From Mesorhizobium loti R88b (GTDB lineage Bacteria; Pseudomonadota; Alphaproteobacteria; Rhizobiales; Rhizobiaceae): 64,000 bases of DNA. Of the stretch, positions 46,819 through 56,077 are shown piece after piece. The stretch's first letter is position 1. Every line of letters starts with the position of its first letter. Made by a program: the position numbers and the translations under genes. The notes beneath the pieces are model-generated. The model had not been told where the DNA came from, did no database searches, and saw nothing but the letters and a program-made list of their open reading frames with translations. The stretch is taken from positions 6,821,001 to 6,885,000 of the forward strand of contig NZ_CP033367.1 of NCBI RefSeq assembly GCF_013170845.1, in the 5' to 3' direction.

Positions 46819-48231
46819 TCAAGTTCTGTAGCCGGCTGTCCTTTCCAGCATCAATAGGTCGCTCGGATCGCCACGGCTCCCCCGCGCCGTCGGATAGGCA
46901 TGTTGCCTGGGAGCGGCCAGGGATGAAACGAGATATGACAGTCCCCCCTCCTCGAAATTCAATGCTGCGGCAACAAGGTCCTCCTGCCATTCGCGCCCGA
47001 GATTTTCGGTGATGTTCATGAACTTGTGAATGACTTGCTCTCTCGACATCGGATTTGCCACATCTCCAAGCGGATGCAGTACAAGCATTTCTTGAACCCC
47101 ATCACCCTGATCGAGGAAGACCCTAGCCGGTGTACCAAAAGGAAATGCCGTGGCGAATTCCGGCGACGGGACGAGTTCGATGAGGTTAGCAATTTCGAGA
47201 ACCCTCTCGTCAGTGAGTCTCTCTAAGGCGACCGGTTGAAGTTCCTCAGCGCCGTAAAGAGAAGCGAGCGCGCAATTGAAATAGAAGCTGTACTGAGCCC
47301 CCTCTAGGTTGGTTGGGGCGCGCTCGTTTGCCAAGCGCATTGCTTGGGGAAACGTGTTGATTCGAAGCGTCTTGATCTCAGTTCCACGTCTACGCATCGA
47401 GATGATAGCGTCAACGGCTGCATGCATGTATCGGCAACACGCGTAAGGTTTCAGATAGCAATTTTGCGCCTCCCAAGACGATCCCAGACCGCCCAAAAGA
47501 ACGTTGCGATCAAAACGAACCTCGTCGTTGAAGAGGTCGAGCGGGCCGGTCGCTCCCTCTCGAGCCCGATAAGCAGCAGTAATACCTGCCACGACGGCAG
47601 GAGGAATACCTTCTTTGATCGTGCTGCCTTCGAACTTTGGAGACGGGGCCGTGAAGACGATTGGGCCTTCGCCGCCCGCGATACCAAGCGCATGAGCGGT
47701 CTCGTTAGCGGTTAACTTGAGCAGGCGGGCTGCAGCGGCTGCAGCGCCATAGTTTACCCATCGCCCACTAGCATAGGTATCCACCGATTCCGCGGGGCGG
47801 GAACTTGCGACGCGCAAAGCGATCTCGTAACCGAGCGCAATTGCTTCCGATACTTCCGATGATGATCCACCAACGGCTTCGGCGACTGCCAGAGCAGCAG
47901 GTATAACGCCGGCGCCAGCGTGACCCGCAGCGCCGCGGTGACCGTCATCGATATCAAGCGCGCTGGCGGCAGCGCTGTTGGCCATGGCAGCGCCTACAAC
48001 ACTTGATGTCCGATTAGTCAGCCAAATCCTCACAGACCCTTCACCATATGCATTAAGGGCGGATGCTCTGGCAGCCCTCGCAAGCGGCGAATGTAAGCCC
48101 GCTCCTGCAGCACCGATCAGATCGAGCATCAGGGTGGAGATCGTCTGCGTGGTTGGCACAGGCAAACTTTTCGGCGGAAAGGTAGCCACGAAGTCGGCGA
48201 GTTTTAAAAGGGGCTGCACGATGTGCTCCAA
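46819..48231 (-). CDS. MmgE/PrpD family protein
   Basis: The 470-residue protein fits the MmgE/PrpD fold (2-methylcitrate dehydratase, cis-aconitate decarboxylase, iminodisuccinate epimerase). Visible family parts are LMLDLIGAAGAGL, ALDIDDGHRGAAGHAGAGVI, GYEIALRVA, GRWVNYGAAAAAARLL and KPYACCRYMHAAVDAI. It lies 190 bp downstream of the amidotransferase on the same strand and may be co-transcribed with it and M24 copy 4. The substrate, likely a dicarboxylate or its amino derivative, is unknown. Confidence 0.88.
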   Translation of the reverse strand: MEHIVQPLLKLADFVATFPPKSLPVPTTQTISTLMLDLIGAAGAGLHSPLARAARASALNAYGEGSVRIWLTNRTSSVVGAAMANSAAASALDIDDGHRGAAGHAGAGVIPAALAVAEAVGGSSSEVSEAIALGYEIALRVASSRPAESVDTYASGRWVNYGAAAAAARLLKLTANETAHALGIAGGEGPIVFTAPSPKFEGSTIKEGIPPAVVAGITAAYRAREGATGPLDLFNDEVRFDRNVLLGGLGSSWEAQNCYLKPYACCRYMHAAVDAIISMRRRGTEIKTLRINTFPQAMRLANERAPTNLEGAQYSFYFNCALASLYGAEELQPVALERLTDERVLEIANLIELVPSPEFATAFPFGTPARVFLDQGDGVQEMLVLHPLGDVANPMSREQVIHKFMNITENLGREWQEDLVAAALNFEEGGLSYLVSSLAAPRQHAYPTARGSRGDPSDLLMLERTAGYRT

Positions 48232-48420
48232 TATTCATGATAAGCCGCCTTAGCAGTCGTAAGAAAAAGTATCTTGCGCTCAACCCATAGTCATTACTCG
48301 CGCGGCTATTGATGTGAGTGAGCGGGTTGCCATCCTAAAGGAAGCTGAGCGTTTTGCAACATGCGTCTACCTGCCGCTATAGTGAAACGACGATACTGCT
48401 GCTCTTTGGCCTTATGGATT

Positions 48421-49131
48421 TTACTTGACCCCGCAAGCTTTGGCGAAGTTCTGAATCAGTGACCGGCACGCAGGCTCGCTCTCGAACATCGCCTCGGGAT
48501 GCCACTGCACACCGATGACAAAGGGCCGATCCGGCGCCTCGATTGCCTCGACGATACCGTCGTCGGCTCGTGCCGAAACGACGAAACCAGGTGCCAGCCT
48601 GTCAATAGCCTGGTGATGCGAGCTGTTGACCCGGAATGACAAATTTGGGCTTTCGACAAGTCGCGAGAGGTATGTATTTGGCTCAATGTTAATCCCATGG
48701 ACTGTCTGTTCAAGCGGGGTCCCATCACGATGGTCGCCGACTTCAGGGAGAGCGTCCCGAGTATGGGGATAGATAGTTCCTCCCGCGACAACATTCAGTA
48801 TCTGCATGCCACGGCAAATACCGAGTACCGGCACCGGCCGTTCAAACGCTGCCCGGGCGAGAGCGAACTCGAATCGATCACGCTCGGGGATCATTCGCTG
48901 TACAGTTGGGTGTGGATCCGCACCGTAGAACTCGGTTGGAAAGTCCCCACCGCCGGTCAGAACTATTCCCGACAATGTGTCGAGCAACTGCCCAACATCG
49001 CCTTCACTAACATAAGGCAGGATGATTGGAAGCGCTCCGGATTGCTCGATCGCACGAACATAATTTTCTAAACAGAAGTAACCCTTCTTATCGACTTCAA
49101 AGTTGCTGACAATTCCAACAAGTGGTCGCAT
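48421..49131 (-). CDS. Class I glutamine amidotransferase-like hydrolase (peptidase C26, PuuD-like)
   Basis: The 236-residue cytosolic enzyme has MRPLVGIVSNFEVDKKGYFC, IVLTGGGDFPTEFYG, the nucleophile Cys in VLGICRGMQILNVVAGG and the His-Glu pair in GVQWHPEAM. Relatives hydrolyse gamma-glutamyl amides such as gamma-glutamyl-GABA. It starts 21 bp after M24 copy 4. The same gene order in ghost form at 20713-20444 shows that M24 and C26 form a unit. Confidence 0.88.
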   Translation of the reverse strand: MRPLVGIVSNFEVDKKGYFCLENYVRAIEQSGALPIILPYVSEGDVGQLLDTLSGIVLTGGGDFPTEFYGADPHPTVQRMIPERDRFEFALARAAFERPVPVLGICRGMQILNVVAGGTIYPHTRDALPEVGDHRDGTPLEQTVHGINIEPNTYLSRLVESPNLSFRVNSSHHQAIDRLAPGFVVSARADDGIVEAIEAPDRPFVIGVQWHPEAMFESEPACRSLIQNFAKACGVK

Positions 49132-49152
49132 TTTGTTCCCCAGGGTAAGCCG

Positions 49153-50313
49153 TCAGGCACTCTCAAAAAGTCTACGGTCCAAGCCCGTCAGGCGTTCAGG
49201 CCCATCTTCCGTTACCAGAACAGTCTCGCTGAATCCCATGCCGCCGGCGATCGCCACCATATGGAACACCATTCCGGGCTGCAGCACCCATTTCACATCC
49301 GGCAGGAACTCTCGGATCAATTCGGCGGTGGAGGGCCGTTGATTGAGCCCCAGCGAATAGCCAGTACGGTTGGTGTAGGTCTGGCGAAGACCCGCCACTA
49401 AGATCGGTTCGCGGCAAGCTTGATCGACTACGCTGGCCGGTATGCCCGGGCGCATCAGCGCGATAGCCTCGTCTTGAATGCCGATGATTTTCTCCGCTAC
49501 ACGGCGCTGCTGCGCAGTCGCCGGGCCAACGACCGCGGTACGCATCAAGCGCGCCCAGTATCCTTTGTGAATTCCGTTGAGCTCAAAATAAACAGGATCG
49601 CCGCGTTCCAAGCGTCGGTCAGTGGACCACCCGTGTATGAGATTTGTTCGGTCACCAGAGGTGATTTGACAGCCGTCTGGCACCTGTGTGCAAGCGCGTG
49701 TCAATTCGCTATAGACTGCGACAGCCAACTCTCGCTCCGACACGCCGCCCTTGATCGCATCAAGACCCACTCGCATCCCCGCGTCAACGCTCCGAGCAGC
49801 GCCACGTAGATAATCTATTTCCCGCTGTGACTTGATCAGGCGGAGGTGATCGACAATCAGCGGTTCTGCGACTAAGTTTGCATGAGGCAGCACCGTTTGA
49901 AGCATTTTCCAACGTTCTGCGGTCAAGAACCACGAGTGGTCATCTAGACCAATCCGTCCGCCTGCCAAACCTAGGCCATGTAGGGCCTTGTGTGCTGCAT
50001 CGAGAGAAACACGGAGCGGATCGATAGCAGCATCTGGATATACCACGTAGTCTTTTACCCACGATGTGTTTTGTGCTGCCGGAACTTCCATGTCGCGAAT
50101 GACAAGCACCGGGTTTCCGCGGCTGGGAACAACTAAGGCAAGATAGGAGACGTACATAACGTCATCCAAACCGGTAAGATAGTTGATGTTTTCTGGTTGG
50201 TGCAGCAAGAGGACAGGAAGATGGTATTTCGCCATTTCCTCCTGGGTACGGTGCAACCGTGCACGATACTCCTCGAGTGGGAAATCCATCCTGCTATTCG
50301 CCGCCTCAGTCAC
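49153..50313 (-). CDS. M24-family hydrolase, EutD/DoeA-creatinase type, copy 4
   Basis: GTG 50313 with GGAG at 9 bases gives 386 residues (VTEAANSRMDFPLEEY), the same start as copy 2. The creatinase-like N-domain (QPENINYLTGLDD) and M24 domain (ITSGDRTNLIHGWSTDRRLE, GDPVYFELNGIHKGYWARLM, FSETVLVTEDGPERLTGL) are complete, and the classical metal ligands are absent. It is followed by the C26 hydrolase, so the two probably act on the same route. Confidence 0.82.
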   Translation of the reverse strand: MTEAANSRMDFPLEEYRARLHRTQEEMAKYHLPVLLLHQPENINYLTGLDDVMYVSYLALVVPSRGNPVLVIRDMEVPAAQNTSWVKDYVVYPDAAIDPLRVSLDAAHKALHGLGLAGGRIGLDDHSWFLTAERWKMLQTVLPHANLVAEPLIVDHLRLIKSQREIDYLRGAARSVDAGMRVGLDAIKGGVSERELAVAVYSELTRACTQVPDGCQITSGDRTNLIHGWSTDRRLERGDPVYFELNGIHKGYWARLMRTAVVGPATAQQRRVAEKIIGIQDEAIALMRPGIPASVVDQACREPILVAGLRQTYTNRTGYSLGLNQRPSTAELIREFLPDVKWVLQPGMVFHMVAIAGGMGFSETVLVTEDGPERLTGLDRRLFESA

Positions 50314-50761
50314 TGTTCTCAGCTCCGTTGAAAGTTAGTGCCAGTTTGTGGTTCCGGGACCGATGGTTCAGCCAACCCTCATATGTTAATATCGAAACAA
50401 GACGCGTTTCCGTCAAAACTTAGTGCTTGTTGAAATTCGGTTGCAGAAGTTGGCCCAATTTGAAATCGGCGCTCAACGTACGAGGTTTCGCTGGTGAAGA
50501 TCGCTCACACGCACATGCCCAAGCTATGGAGTTTTGACGGCCCGACAGCGATCTTCTGTCACGACTGCAGCCGAGTATCCCGGCGACCCCGACAAACAGC
50601 GCTACTTTGTCGGAAGAGTTTTTAAGTCCTCCTAGTCTAATAGCCGCTTCGTACGCCCTCGGGTGAAGGGCACGCGGCGTCAGCCGTATAAAGTCGAGCC
50701 CAGCCAGAAGCGCGCCCGCCGTGCATTTCTGCAATCTCGAACATTGCCTCCGTCCGCCGCC
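50314..50761. other. Upstream region of M24 copy 4, no gene called
   Basis: About 450 bp to the IS630 element. A minus-strand frame at 50420-50734 has no family features. One TGT-N10-ACA occurs at 50384-50399, but no proper -24/-12 promoter accompanies it, so it is not annotated as a NifA site. Confidence 0.45.
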
Positions 50762-50763
50762 TA

Positions 50764-51805
50764 AAGCGTGTCGCGATTTAAGGGATTCAGGATTCCCCTT
50801 GATTTGAGATCGTGATTCATTGCGGTTGAAAGGAGACCGCGATGGGCAAGCCGCTACCGCTTGAGTTGCGTCGTCGTGTTGTTGCGTATGTCGATGAGGG
50901 ACATGGTCACCGTGAGGCTGCGCGCCATTTCCGCGTTTCGCCTCGCTTTGTGAACAATCTGATCAACCTGCGCAGGCAGACCGGTTCGCTTGAAGCGCGC
51001 CGGCAGGGCCATGTGGGCGGCGGGAAGCTTGAGCCGCATGCCGAGTTTGTCCGCTTGCGGTTGGCCGAGGCCGGCGAACTGACGCTGGATGAGCTTTGCG
51101 TCGAACTGGAAGTGCGCGGGGTGAGCGTGCACCGCTCCAATGTCGGGCGCCTGCTCAATCGCCTGGGGCTCAGTCATAAAAAAAACTCTGCAGGCCAGCG
51201 AGCAGCAGCGAGCCGACGTGCGCCAGGCGCGTGAGCTGTGGATCGGACGGCGAAAGCGCTTCTTCAACAAGGCTTTGGCGCGGCTGATCTTCATTGATGA
51301 GACGTCGACCACACCAAGCTGACCAAACGCACCGGCTGGGCGCCGAAGGGCGAGCGCTTCAGGACGCATGCGCCATTCGGCAAATGGCAGACGCAGACCT
51401 TCATCGCCGGGCTGCGATGCCACGGTCTTGTCGCGCCATGGATCGTCAACGCGCCGATGAATGCCGCCATCTTCGAACGCTACGTCGAAACTCAGCTCGC
51501 TCCCGAACTGTCGCCCGGCGATGTCGTCATTCTCGACAATGTCGGCTTCCACAAGAACGAGCGCGCCGCGCAACTGGTTCGCCAAAGGGGCGCATGGCTC
51601 CTGTTCCTGCCGCCATACTCGCCAGACCTCAACCCGATCGAGATGGCCTATTCAAAACTCAAGGCGAGGCTGCGAAAGAAGGCGGCCAGAAGCTTCGATG
51701 CCCTCTGCGAGGCTCTCGGCGATATCTGCCATCTGTTCCAGCCAGCCGAATGCAGAAACTTCTTCAAAGCTGCCGGATATGAGGCCAATTAATCGCGACA
51801 CGCTT
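50764..51805 (+). mobile_element. IS630-family element, full-length copy
   Basis: The 1042-bp element has AAGCGTGTCGCGATT at the left and AATCGCGACACGCTT at the right, flanked by TA on both sides (50762-50763, 51806-51807), the IS630 target. A shortened copy is at 26030. Confidence 0.9.
50842..51792 (+). pseudogene. IS630-family transposase, two frame changes
   Basis: Frame 1 gives the DNA-binding part ([40 protein letters not shown]). A run of eight A's at about 51178-51185 moves to frame 2 ([14 protein letters not shown] with Asp). Near 51308 one base seems lost, and frame 3 continues with [24 protein letters not shown] (Asp) and [19 protein letters not shown] (Glu). The first change may be programmed slippage; the second looks like a mutation. 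Confidence 0.85.
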
Positions 51806-51807
51806 TA

Positions 51808-52302
51808 AGGCCTAAGGTCTTTGCGCCGCCAGCGCACCATGCCGTTTGCGCCCAGGATCGTGGCCCTGTTCCACCAACGCGCCAACGCGACCTTCTGCGT
51901 CGGCGTCACTGCGCCTGGAGCTCCAGCGATTTGCGGCTGCAAAGGCCGCTCAATCCGCCCGCATTGTAGCGAAGCATGCAGTGGCGCGGCGTCTGCCGAT
52001 GCATGCCCAGTGTCCGCCGCTATCTTGCGGTCGCGGGCGATCGCCCGTGTCCGGGGTGCCGCCCGTGCATCCCGCGTCTTCGCCGGCGCAGCCCGAACTC
52101 GCGCTGCCGTCAGGTCCATCCGCGTGATTGCCATCTCGCCAAGCCGCGTTCGGCTCGCGACAGCCGTGAGTAAGGCTCGTCGCCTTTTGGCGACCCCGTA
52201 CGAGTCATCCGCAAATGCTGTTGCTATAAAAGCGCGTGAACGTCCGAGCCTTTTCTGGCTTGGCAACCATTCGGCGAATTGGAAAGCCTGCACTAAGCTA
52301 CC
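51808..52302. other. Region after soxG2 with one doubtful frame
   Basis: A minus-strand frame from GTG 52293 to 51805 (about 162 codons, MQAFQFAEWLPSQKRLG) starts 10 bp after soxG2. It is rich in Arg and Ala, has no recognisable domain, and its only ribosome-site-like AAGGAGG lies too far away. I see no sure gene here. Confidence 0.3.
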
Positions 52303-52857
52303 TTACTCTATCCTCCTTGAGGCAATTTCTAGCGCGTGCCAGAGCGAAGCGCCAAACGAGCGCGCGCCAAGCACGGCGACATGGGTTTCGCTGCGGCGGA
52401 TTACGAAACAGGTCATGTGATCAAGGACTGTACGCGTCGCGCGACCCGGACCGAAACCGGCAAGATCGATGTTGATTAGCTTCGCCAGCAATGCGTCGAG
52501 GGGGCCTGTGCCGGCCCGAGATAAAATTTCGACAGCCACCCACCCACCAGTTTGCTCGGTCACCGAACAACCGCGGGCAGCCTCTTTCAGATCTGCGGCA
52601 AAGTCCTCTTCGGCGCGGCCTTCGGCTTCAACCATCCACTGACCTGGTCCAGTCCAGAAAGCTGCCACTTCCTGATCTGCTACCCAGCGTCCCGGCCTCG
52701 GCAAATTCAAACCGAACGGTTGGGGTGCAACGGTTTTCCGGCGCAGCGCTAGAGAGGCAAGCGCCAAATCTAGGTTCTCACGAATCTCCAGCGCTGCAAA
52801 CGATGCGTAACGAGGATTTTCGGCGCCCAGCGCCTTGAGCGGTCTCAGGTTAGCCAC
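52303..52857 (-). CDS. soxG: Sarcosine oxidase gamma subunit, operon 2
   Basis: GTG 52857 has AAGGAG at 9 bases and overlaps the last 8 bases of soxA2, the same overlap as in operon 1; this decides the start against the longer frame from 52881. The 184-residue product shows LRPLKALGAENPRYASFAAL, GPGQWMVEAEG and LGARSFGASLWHALEIA. It is clearly diverged from SoxG1 and from the soxG ghost at 5041. Confidence 0.85.
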   Translation of the reverse strand: MANLRPLKALGAENPRYASFAALEIRENLDLALASLALRRKTVAPQPFGLNLPRPGRWVADQEVAAFWTGPGQWMVEAEGRAEEDFAADLKEAARGCSVTEQTGGWVAVEILSRAGTGPLDALLAKLINIDLAGFGPGRATRTVLDHMTCFVIRRSETHVAVLGARSFGASLWHALEIASRRIE

Positions 52858-55783
52858 GCAGACGTACTCCTTCAGCATCAACGAAATGGGACGAAACGAC
52901 GCGCAGGCGTGCGCTTTCCCCTTCGACCGGGTTCGCAGCCATGATCACCTCGCCCAACCGTTCATAGCCATTCTCGAGGAAAGCCAGCCCGATCATTGAG
53001 CCGACATGGGGCGAATAGCAGGCTGACGTGATCCAGCCCTGATCGGTATCGTGGTTCAATGCTGCTCCTTCGGCGAAGAGATGTGAGCCGACAACGATCT
53101 TGCTCCCAGGCTCGACGGGCTGAAGACCCATCAGTCGGCGCTTATTTCCCGCCAGCCCCTCGCGCCGAGACATGATCGCGCCGATTGCGTCTTTCTTCTG
53201 CGACACCATTTTGCCGAGTCCGAGCATTTCGGCAGTGGTTTGGCCGTTAAGCTGGGCTCCACCGACGTGACCCTTTTCCATCCCTAGGACAGATAGCGCT
53301 TCGACTCCAAAAGGTGTCACTTCCAGATCTTCACCCATCTCCATCAGCCGATTCATCAGTGCATGCCCGTAGCGGGCGGGAACCGCAAGCTCGTAGCCAA
53401 GTTCTCCCACGAATGAGACGCGGAAGAGCCGCGCCCGCAGACCGCCGCAAACCGTTAGTTCCGCGCAAGCCATAAAAGCAAACGCGTAGTTCGATAAGTC
53501 GAACCCGTCGACGACCCGCTCGAGCAGCGCACGCGATCTCGGACCTGCGACAGCAATTTGCGCCCAGGCCTCCGTCGTGGATATGAGCTGTACGTCAAGC
53601 TCGGGCCAGAGGCATTGCCTGGCGAAATCCATATTTCGGAAAACCAGGCCCGCATTGCCCGTCGTTGTGGTGACCACATAGTGGTCATCGGCGAGTCGCG
53701 CGCAGGTACCATCGTCATAGGGAAAGCCGTCCTCGCGCAGCATCAGCCCATAGCGAACGCGGCCGACCTTCAGCGTCGACATCATGTTGCTGTAAAGACG
53801 ATCGAGAAACTGCCCCGCATCGGTGCCCTGCACGTCGATCTTTCCGAGCGTGGAGACGTCACACAAGCCAACGGCGCTACGCACGGCCTGCGCCTCGCGA
53901 TCTACACTCTGGCGCCAGTGCGTTTCCCCCTTACGGCGAAAATAATCGGCTCGCCGCCAGGGGCTAGACTCGTCAAATACCGCGCCTTGGGCTTCGGCCC
54001 ACCGATGGGTCGGCGTCAAGTGGGGAGGGTGGAAATGCGGCCCTATATCGCCGCCCCCCAGGACCGCCAGTGCCACGGGAGTATAGGGCGGGCGGAAGAT
54101 TGTAGTTCCGGTTTCCCGGATTGTTTTTCCAGTGAGCTCCGCCATTACGGCGAGCCCGATCACATTGGCGGTCTTGCCCTGATCCGTCGCCATGCCCAAA
54201 GTCGTATAGCGTTTCAAATGCTCTACCGACCGCATGTTCTCGGCATGGGCGAGCTTGATGTCCTTCACCGTCACGTCGTTCTGGAAATCGACCCAGGCGC
54301 GTCTCCTACCCGGCACGTGAAAGACGGGTGCGATTTTATATGCATCCTCTTCCGGGGTCGGAAAATTAAGAGATTTCGCCGTGATCCCTATGTCTGCCAA
54401 CGCACATCTCGCCGTTTCCGCACCCGAACGCAGCGCTTCCGCGGTCGAGAAGCGGCCCGCTGCAGCGCCCGCCGCCCGCAACCCAGAAGGCCCGTACTCG
54501 CCAGGCAGGAACGCCAGCAGCAGCTCATTCCAGGTCGGCTTACCCCGATGGTGCGAAGCCAGATGCACGTTCGGGTTCCAGCCGCCCGCGACCCCAAGGG
54601 CGCCGCAATCGATCCATTCGGACCTGCCCTTTGTTTGAAACTCAATCGAGGTTAGGCCAAGACGGCCGCGCGAGCCGGTCACAACCCCGCCGGCGATTAA
54701 ACGGTAATCACCACGAGCCTTCGCCTCTGGGCGCGCGTCGATGACAGCGGCGATCTCGACGCCCTTGGCGGCGAGGTCGCAGGCGGTACGGTGACCGTTC
54801 TCGTTGTTGGTGAAGACGGCGACCCTTTCGGATGGGCACGCTGCCCAGCGATTCGCGTAAGCTCGCATCGCGCCGGCCAGCATGATGCCGGGACGGTCAT
54901 TGTCCGCAAAAGCGACGGGTCGCTCTATCGCGCCTGCAGCCAAGATGGCACGTTTCGCCGTTATGCGCCAAAGTGTCTGGCGTACGCGGCCTCTTGGCTG
55001 CGCAAGATGATCCGAAACCCTTTCCACCGCACCATAGATGCCGTGGTCATAGACGCCGAAAACCGTGGTTCGGCTCATCACCCGAAGACGTGGCAGGCTC
55101 TCGAATTCTGACTCCAGCGCTGAAATCCAATCGAGGGGCGGGGCCTCGCCCAGTGTTTCCGTCTCGCATAACAGCCGCCCGCCCAGGCGGAAATCCTCCT
55201 CCGCCAGGATCACACGTGCGCCTGAGCGAGCGGCCGTCAGCGCCGCAGCAAGTCCGGCTGGCCCCCCGCCGATCACCAGCAAGTCGCAATGCAGGAAGCC
55301 CCTGTCATAGGCATCGGGATCGGCCTGCATTGAGATGCTGCCGAGTCCTGCCGCCCTACGGATGGCTGGCTCGTAGACTTTTTCCCAGAAACTTTTCGGC
55401 CACATAAAGGTCTTGTAGTAGAACCCGGCTGTGAACAGCGGTGAGAACAGGTCATTGATAGCCATTGCGTCGAAACCAAGCGAGGGCCAGCGATTCTGGC
55501 TTCGCGCCTCCAGTCCCTCGAACAGCTCGACCGTTGTCGCGCGTGTGTTAGGCTCCTGTCGCGGGCCGGTGCGCAGCTCGACCAAGGCATTTGGCTCCTC
55601 CGAACCGGCGGACAACACCCCGCGGGGACGATGATATTTGAAGCTGCGCCCAATCAGGCGAACGCCGTTGGCTAACAGCGCCGAGGCAAGCGTGTCGCCG
55701 GGATGCCCCTGGTAGCGTTTTCCGTCAAACTTGAAGTTCAGTGTTTGTGTACGGTCGATTAATCCGCCTGAGAGCCGCGTCAT
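52850..55783 (-). CDS. soxA: Sarcosine oxidase alpha subunit, operon 2
   Basis: ATG 55783 with GAGGAG at 6 bases gives 977 residues; an upstream in-frame extension overlaps soxD and is rejected. It has the same domain order as copy 1: GHPGDTLASALLANGVRLIG, LLVIGGGPAGLAAALTAARS, then the GcvT-like folate part VGLCDVSTLGKIDVQGTDAG and FRVSFVGELGYELAVPARYG. Overall only moderately similar to SoxA1, so this is an old paralogue that may serve another N-methyl amino acid. Confidence 0.92.
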   Translation of the reverse strand: MTRLSGGLIDRTQTLNFKFDGKRYQGHPGDTLASALLANGVRLIGRSFKYHRPRGVLSAGSEEPNALVELRTGPRQEPNTRATTVELFEGLEARSQNRWPSLGFDAMAINDLFSPLFTAGFYYKTFMWPKSFWEKVYEPAIRRAAGLGSISMQADPDAYDRGFLHCDLLVIGGGPAGLAAALTAARSGARVILAEEDFRLGGRLLCETETLGEAPPLDWISALESEFESLPRLRVMSRTTVFGVYDHGIYGAVERVSDHLAQPRGRVRQTLWRITAKRAILAAGAIERPVAFADNDRPGIMLAGAMRAYANRWAACPSERVAVFTNNENGHRTACDLAAKGVEIAAVIDARPEAKARGDYRLIAGGVVTGSRGRLGLTSIEFQTKGRSEWIDCGALGVAGGWNPNVHLASHHRGKPTWNELLLAFLPGEYGPSGLRAAGAAAGRFSTAEALRSGAETARCALADIGITAKSLNFPTPEEDAYKIAPVFHVPGRRRAWVDFQNDVTVKDIKLAHAENMRSVEHLKRYTTLGMATDQGKTANVIGLAVMAELTGKTIRETGTTIFRPPYTPVALAVLGGGDIGPHFHPPHLTPTHRWAEAQGAVFDESSPWRRADYFRRKGETHWRQSVDREAQAVRSAVGLCDVSTLGKIDVQGTDAGQFLDRLYSNMMSTLKVGRVRYGLMLREDGFPYDDGTCARLADDHYVVTTTTGNAGLVFRNMDFARQCLWPELDVQLISTTEAWAQIAVAGPRSRALLERVVDGFDLSNYAFAFMACAELTVCGGLRARLFRVSFVGELGYELAVPARYGHALMNRLMEMGEDLEVTPFGVEALSVLGMEKGHVGGAQLNGQTTAEMLGLGKMVSQKKDAIGAIMSRREGLAGNKRRLMGLQPVEPGSKIVVGSHLFAEGAALNHDTDQGWITSACYSPHVGSMIGLAFLENGYERLGEVIMAANPVEGESARLRVVSSHFVDAEGVRLRG

Positions 55784-56070
55784 TTTACGCTCCTCTTGCG
55801 CGCAAGGGCCACGTCGTGGGCCAACTCGGCGCCGAGAATTTCGTGGGTGATCGTATTGCGCGTAACGACCAGCCAGGAGTGGTCGCCGTGCTCGTGGAAC
55901 CACAATTCCCGGTGCGCGCCCGCTGGATTGTCGCGCAAGTATACATAGTCGCAAAAGGCGGCCTCGGCATCGGGTGCAGATGGGTCTGGACGGTCGATAA
56001 GCCGGGCGTCTCCGAGATAGGCAAATTCTCTTGCATCGCGCAAACCCAGAACTGGATGGGGAATGAGCAT
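55780..56070 (-). CDS. soxD: Sarcosine oxidase delta subunit, operon 2, zinc ligands lost
   Basis: ATG 56070 gives 96 residues (MLIPHPVLGLRDAREFAYLG). The core CDYVYLRDNPAGAHRELWFH matches the family, but the zinc site does not. Where SoxD1 has Cys-Pro-His-Cys, this has His-Pro-Val-Leu, and the later His-x3-Cys is His-x3-Asp (HEHGD). The stop overlaps the soxA2 start (ATGA), so the gene is still in the operon. It probably folds without zinc or is drifting. Confidence 0.85.
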   Translation of the reverse strand: MLIPHPVLGLRDAREFAYLGDARLIDRPDPSAPDAEAAFCDYVYLRDNPAGAHRELWFHEHGDHSWLVVTRNTITHEILGAELAHDVALARKRSVK

Positions 56071-56077
56071 TTTGACC

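Noticed and set aside
50384..50399. TGT-N10-ACA, a possible NifA site before M24 copy 4
   Set aside because: The nearby TGGCAC-N5-TTCAA lacks the essential GC of -12 and lies too close to the GTG start. A lone site of this kind is expected by chance several times in 64 kb.
51805..52293. 162-codon frame behind soxG2
   Set aside because: Arg/Ala-rich composition without a domain, and poor ribosome-site spacing. It is kept only as a note in the region entry.
53558..54655. Plus-strand frame of 365 codons
   Set aside because: It is antisense to soxA2 and has no family signature.
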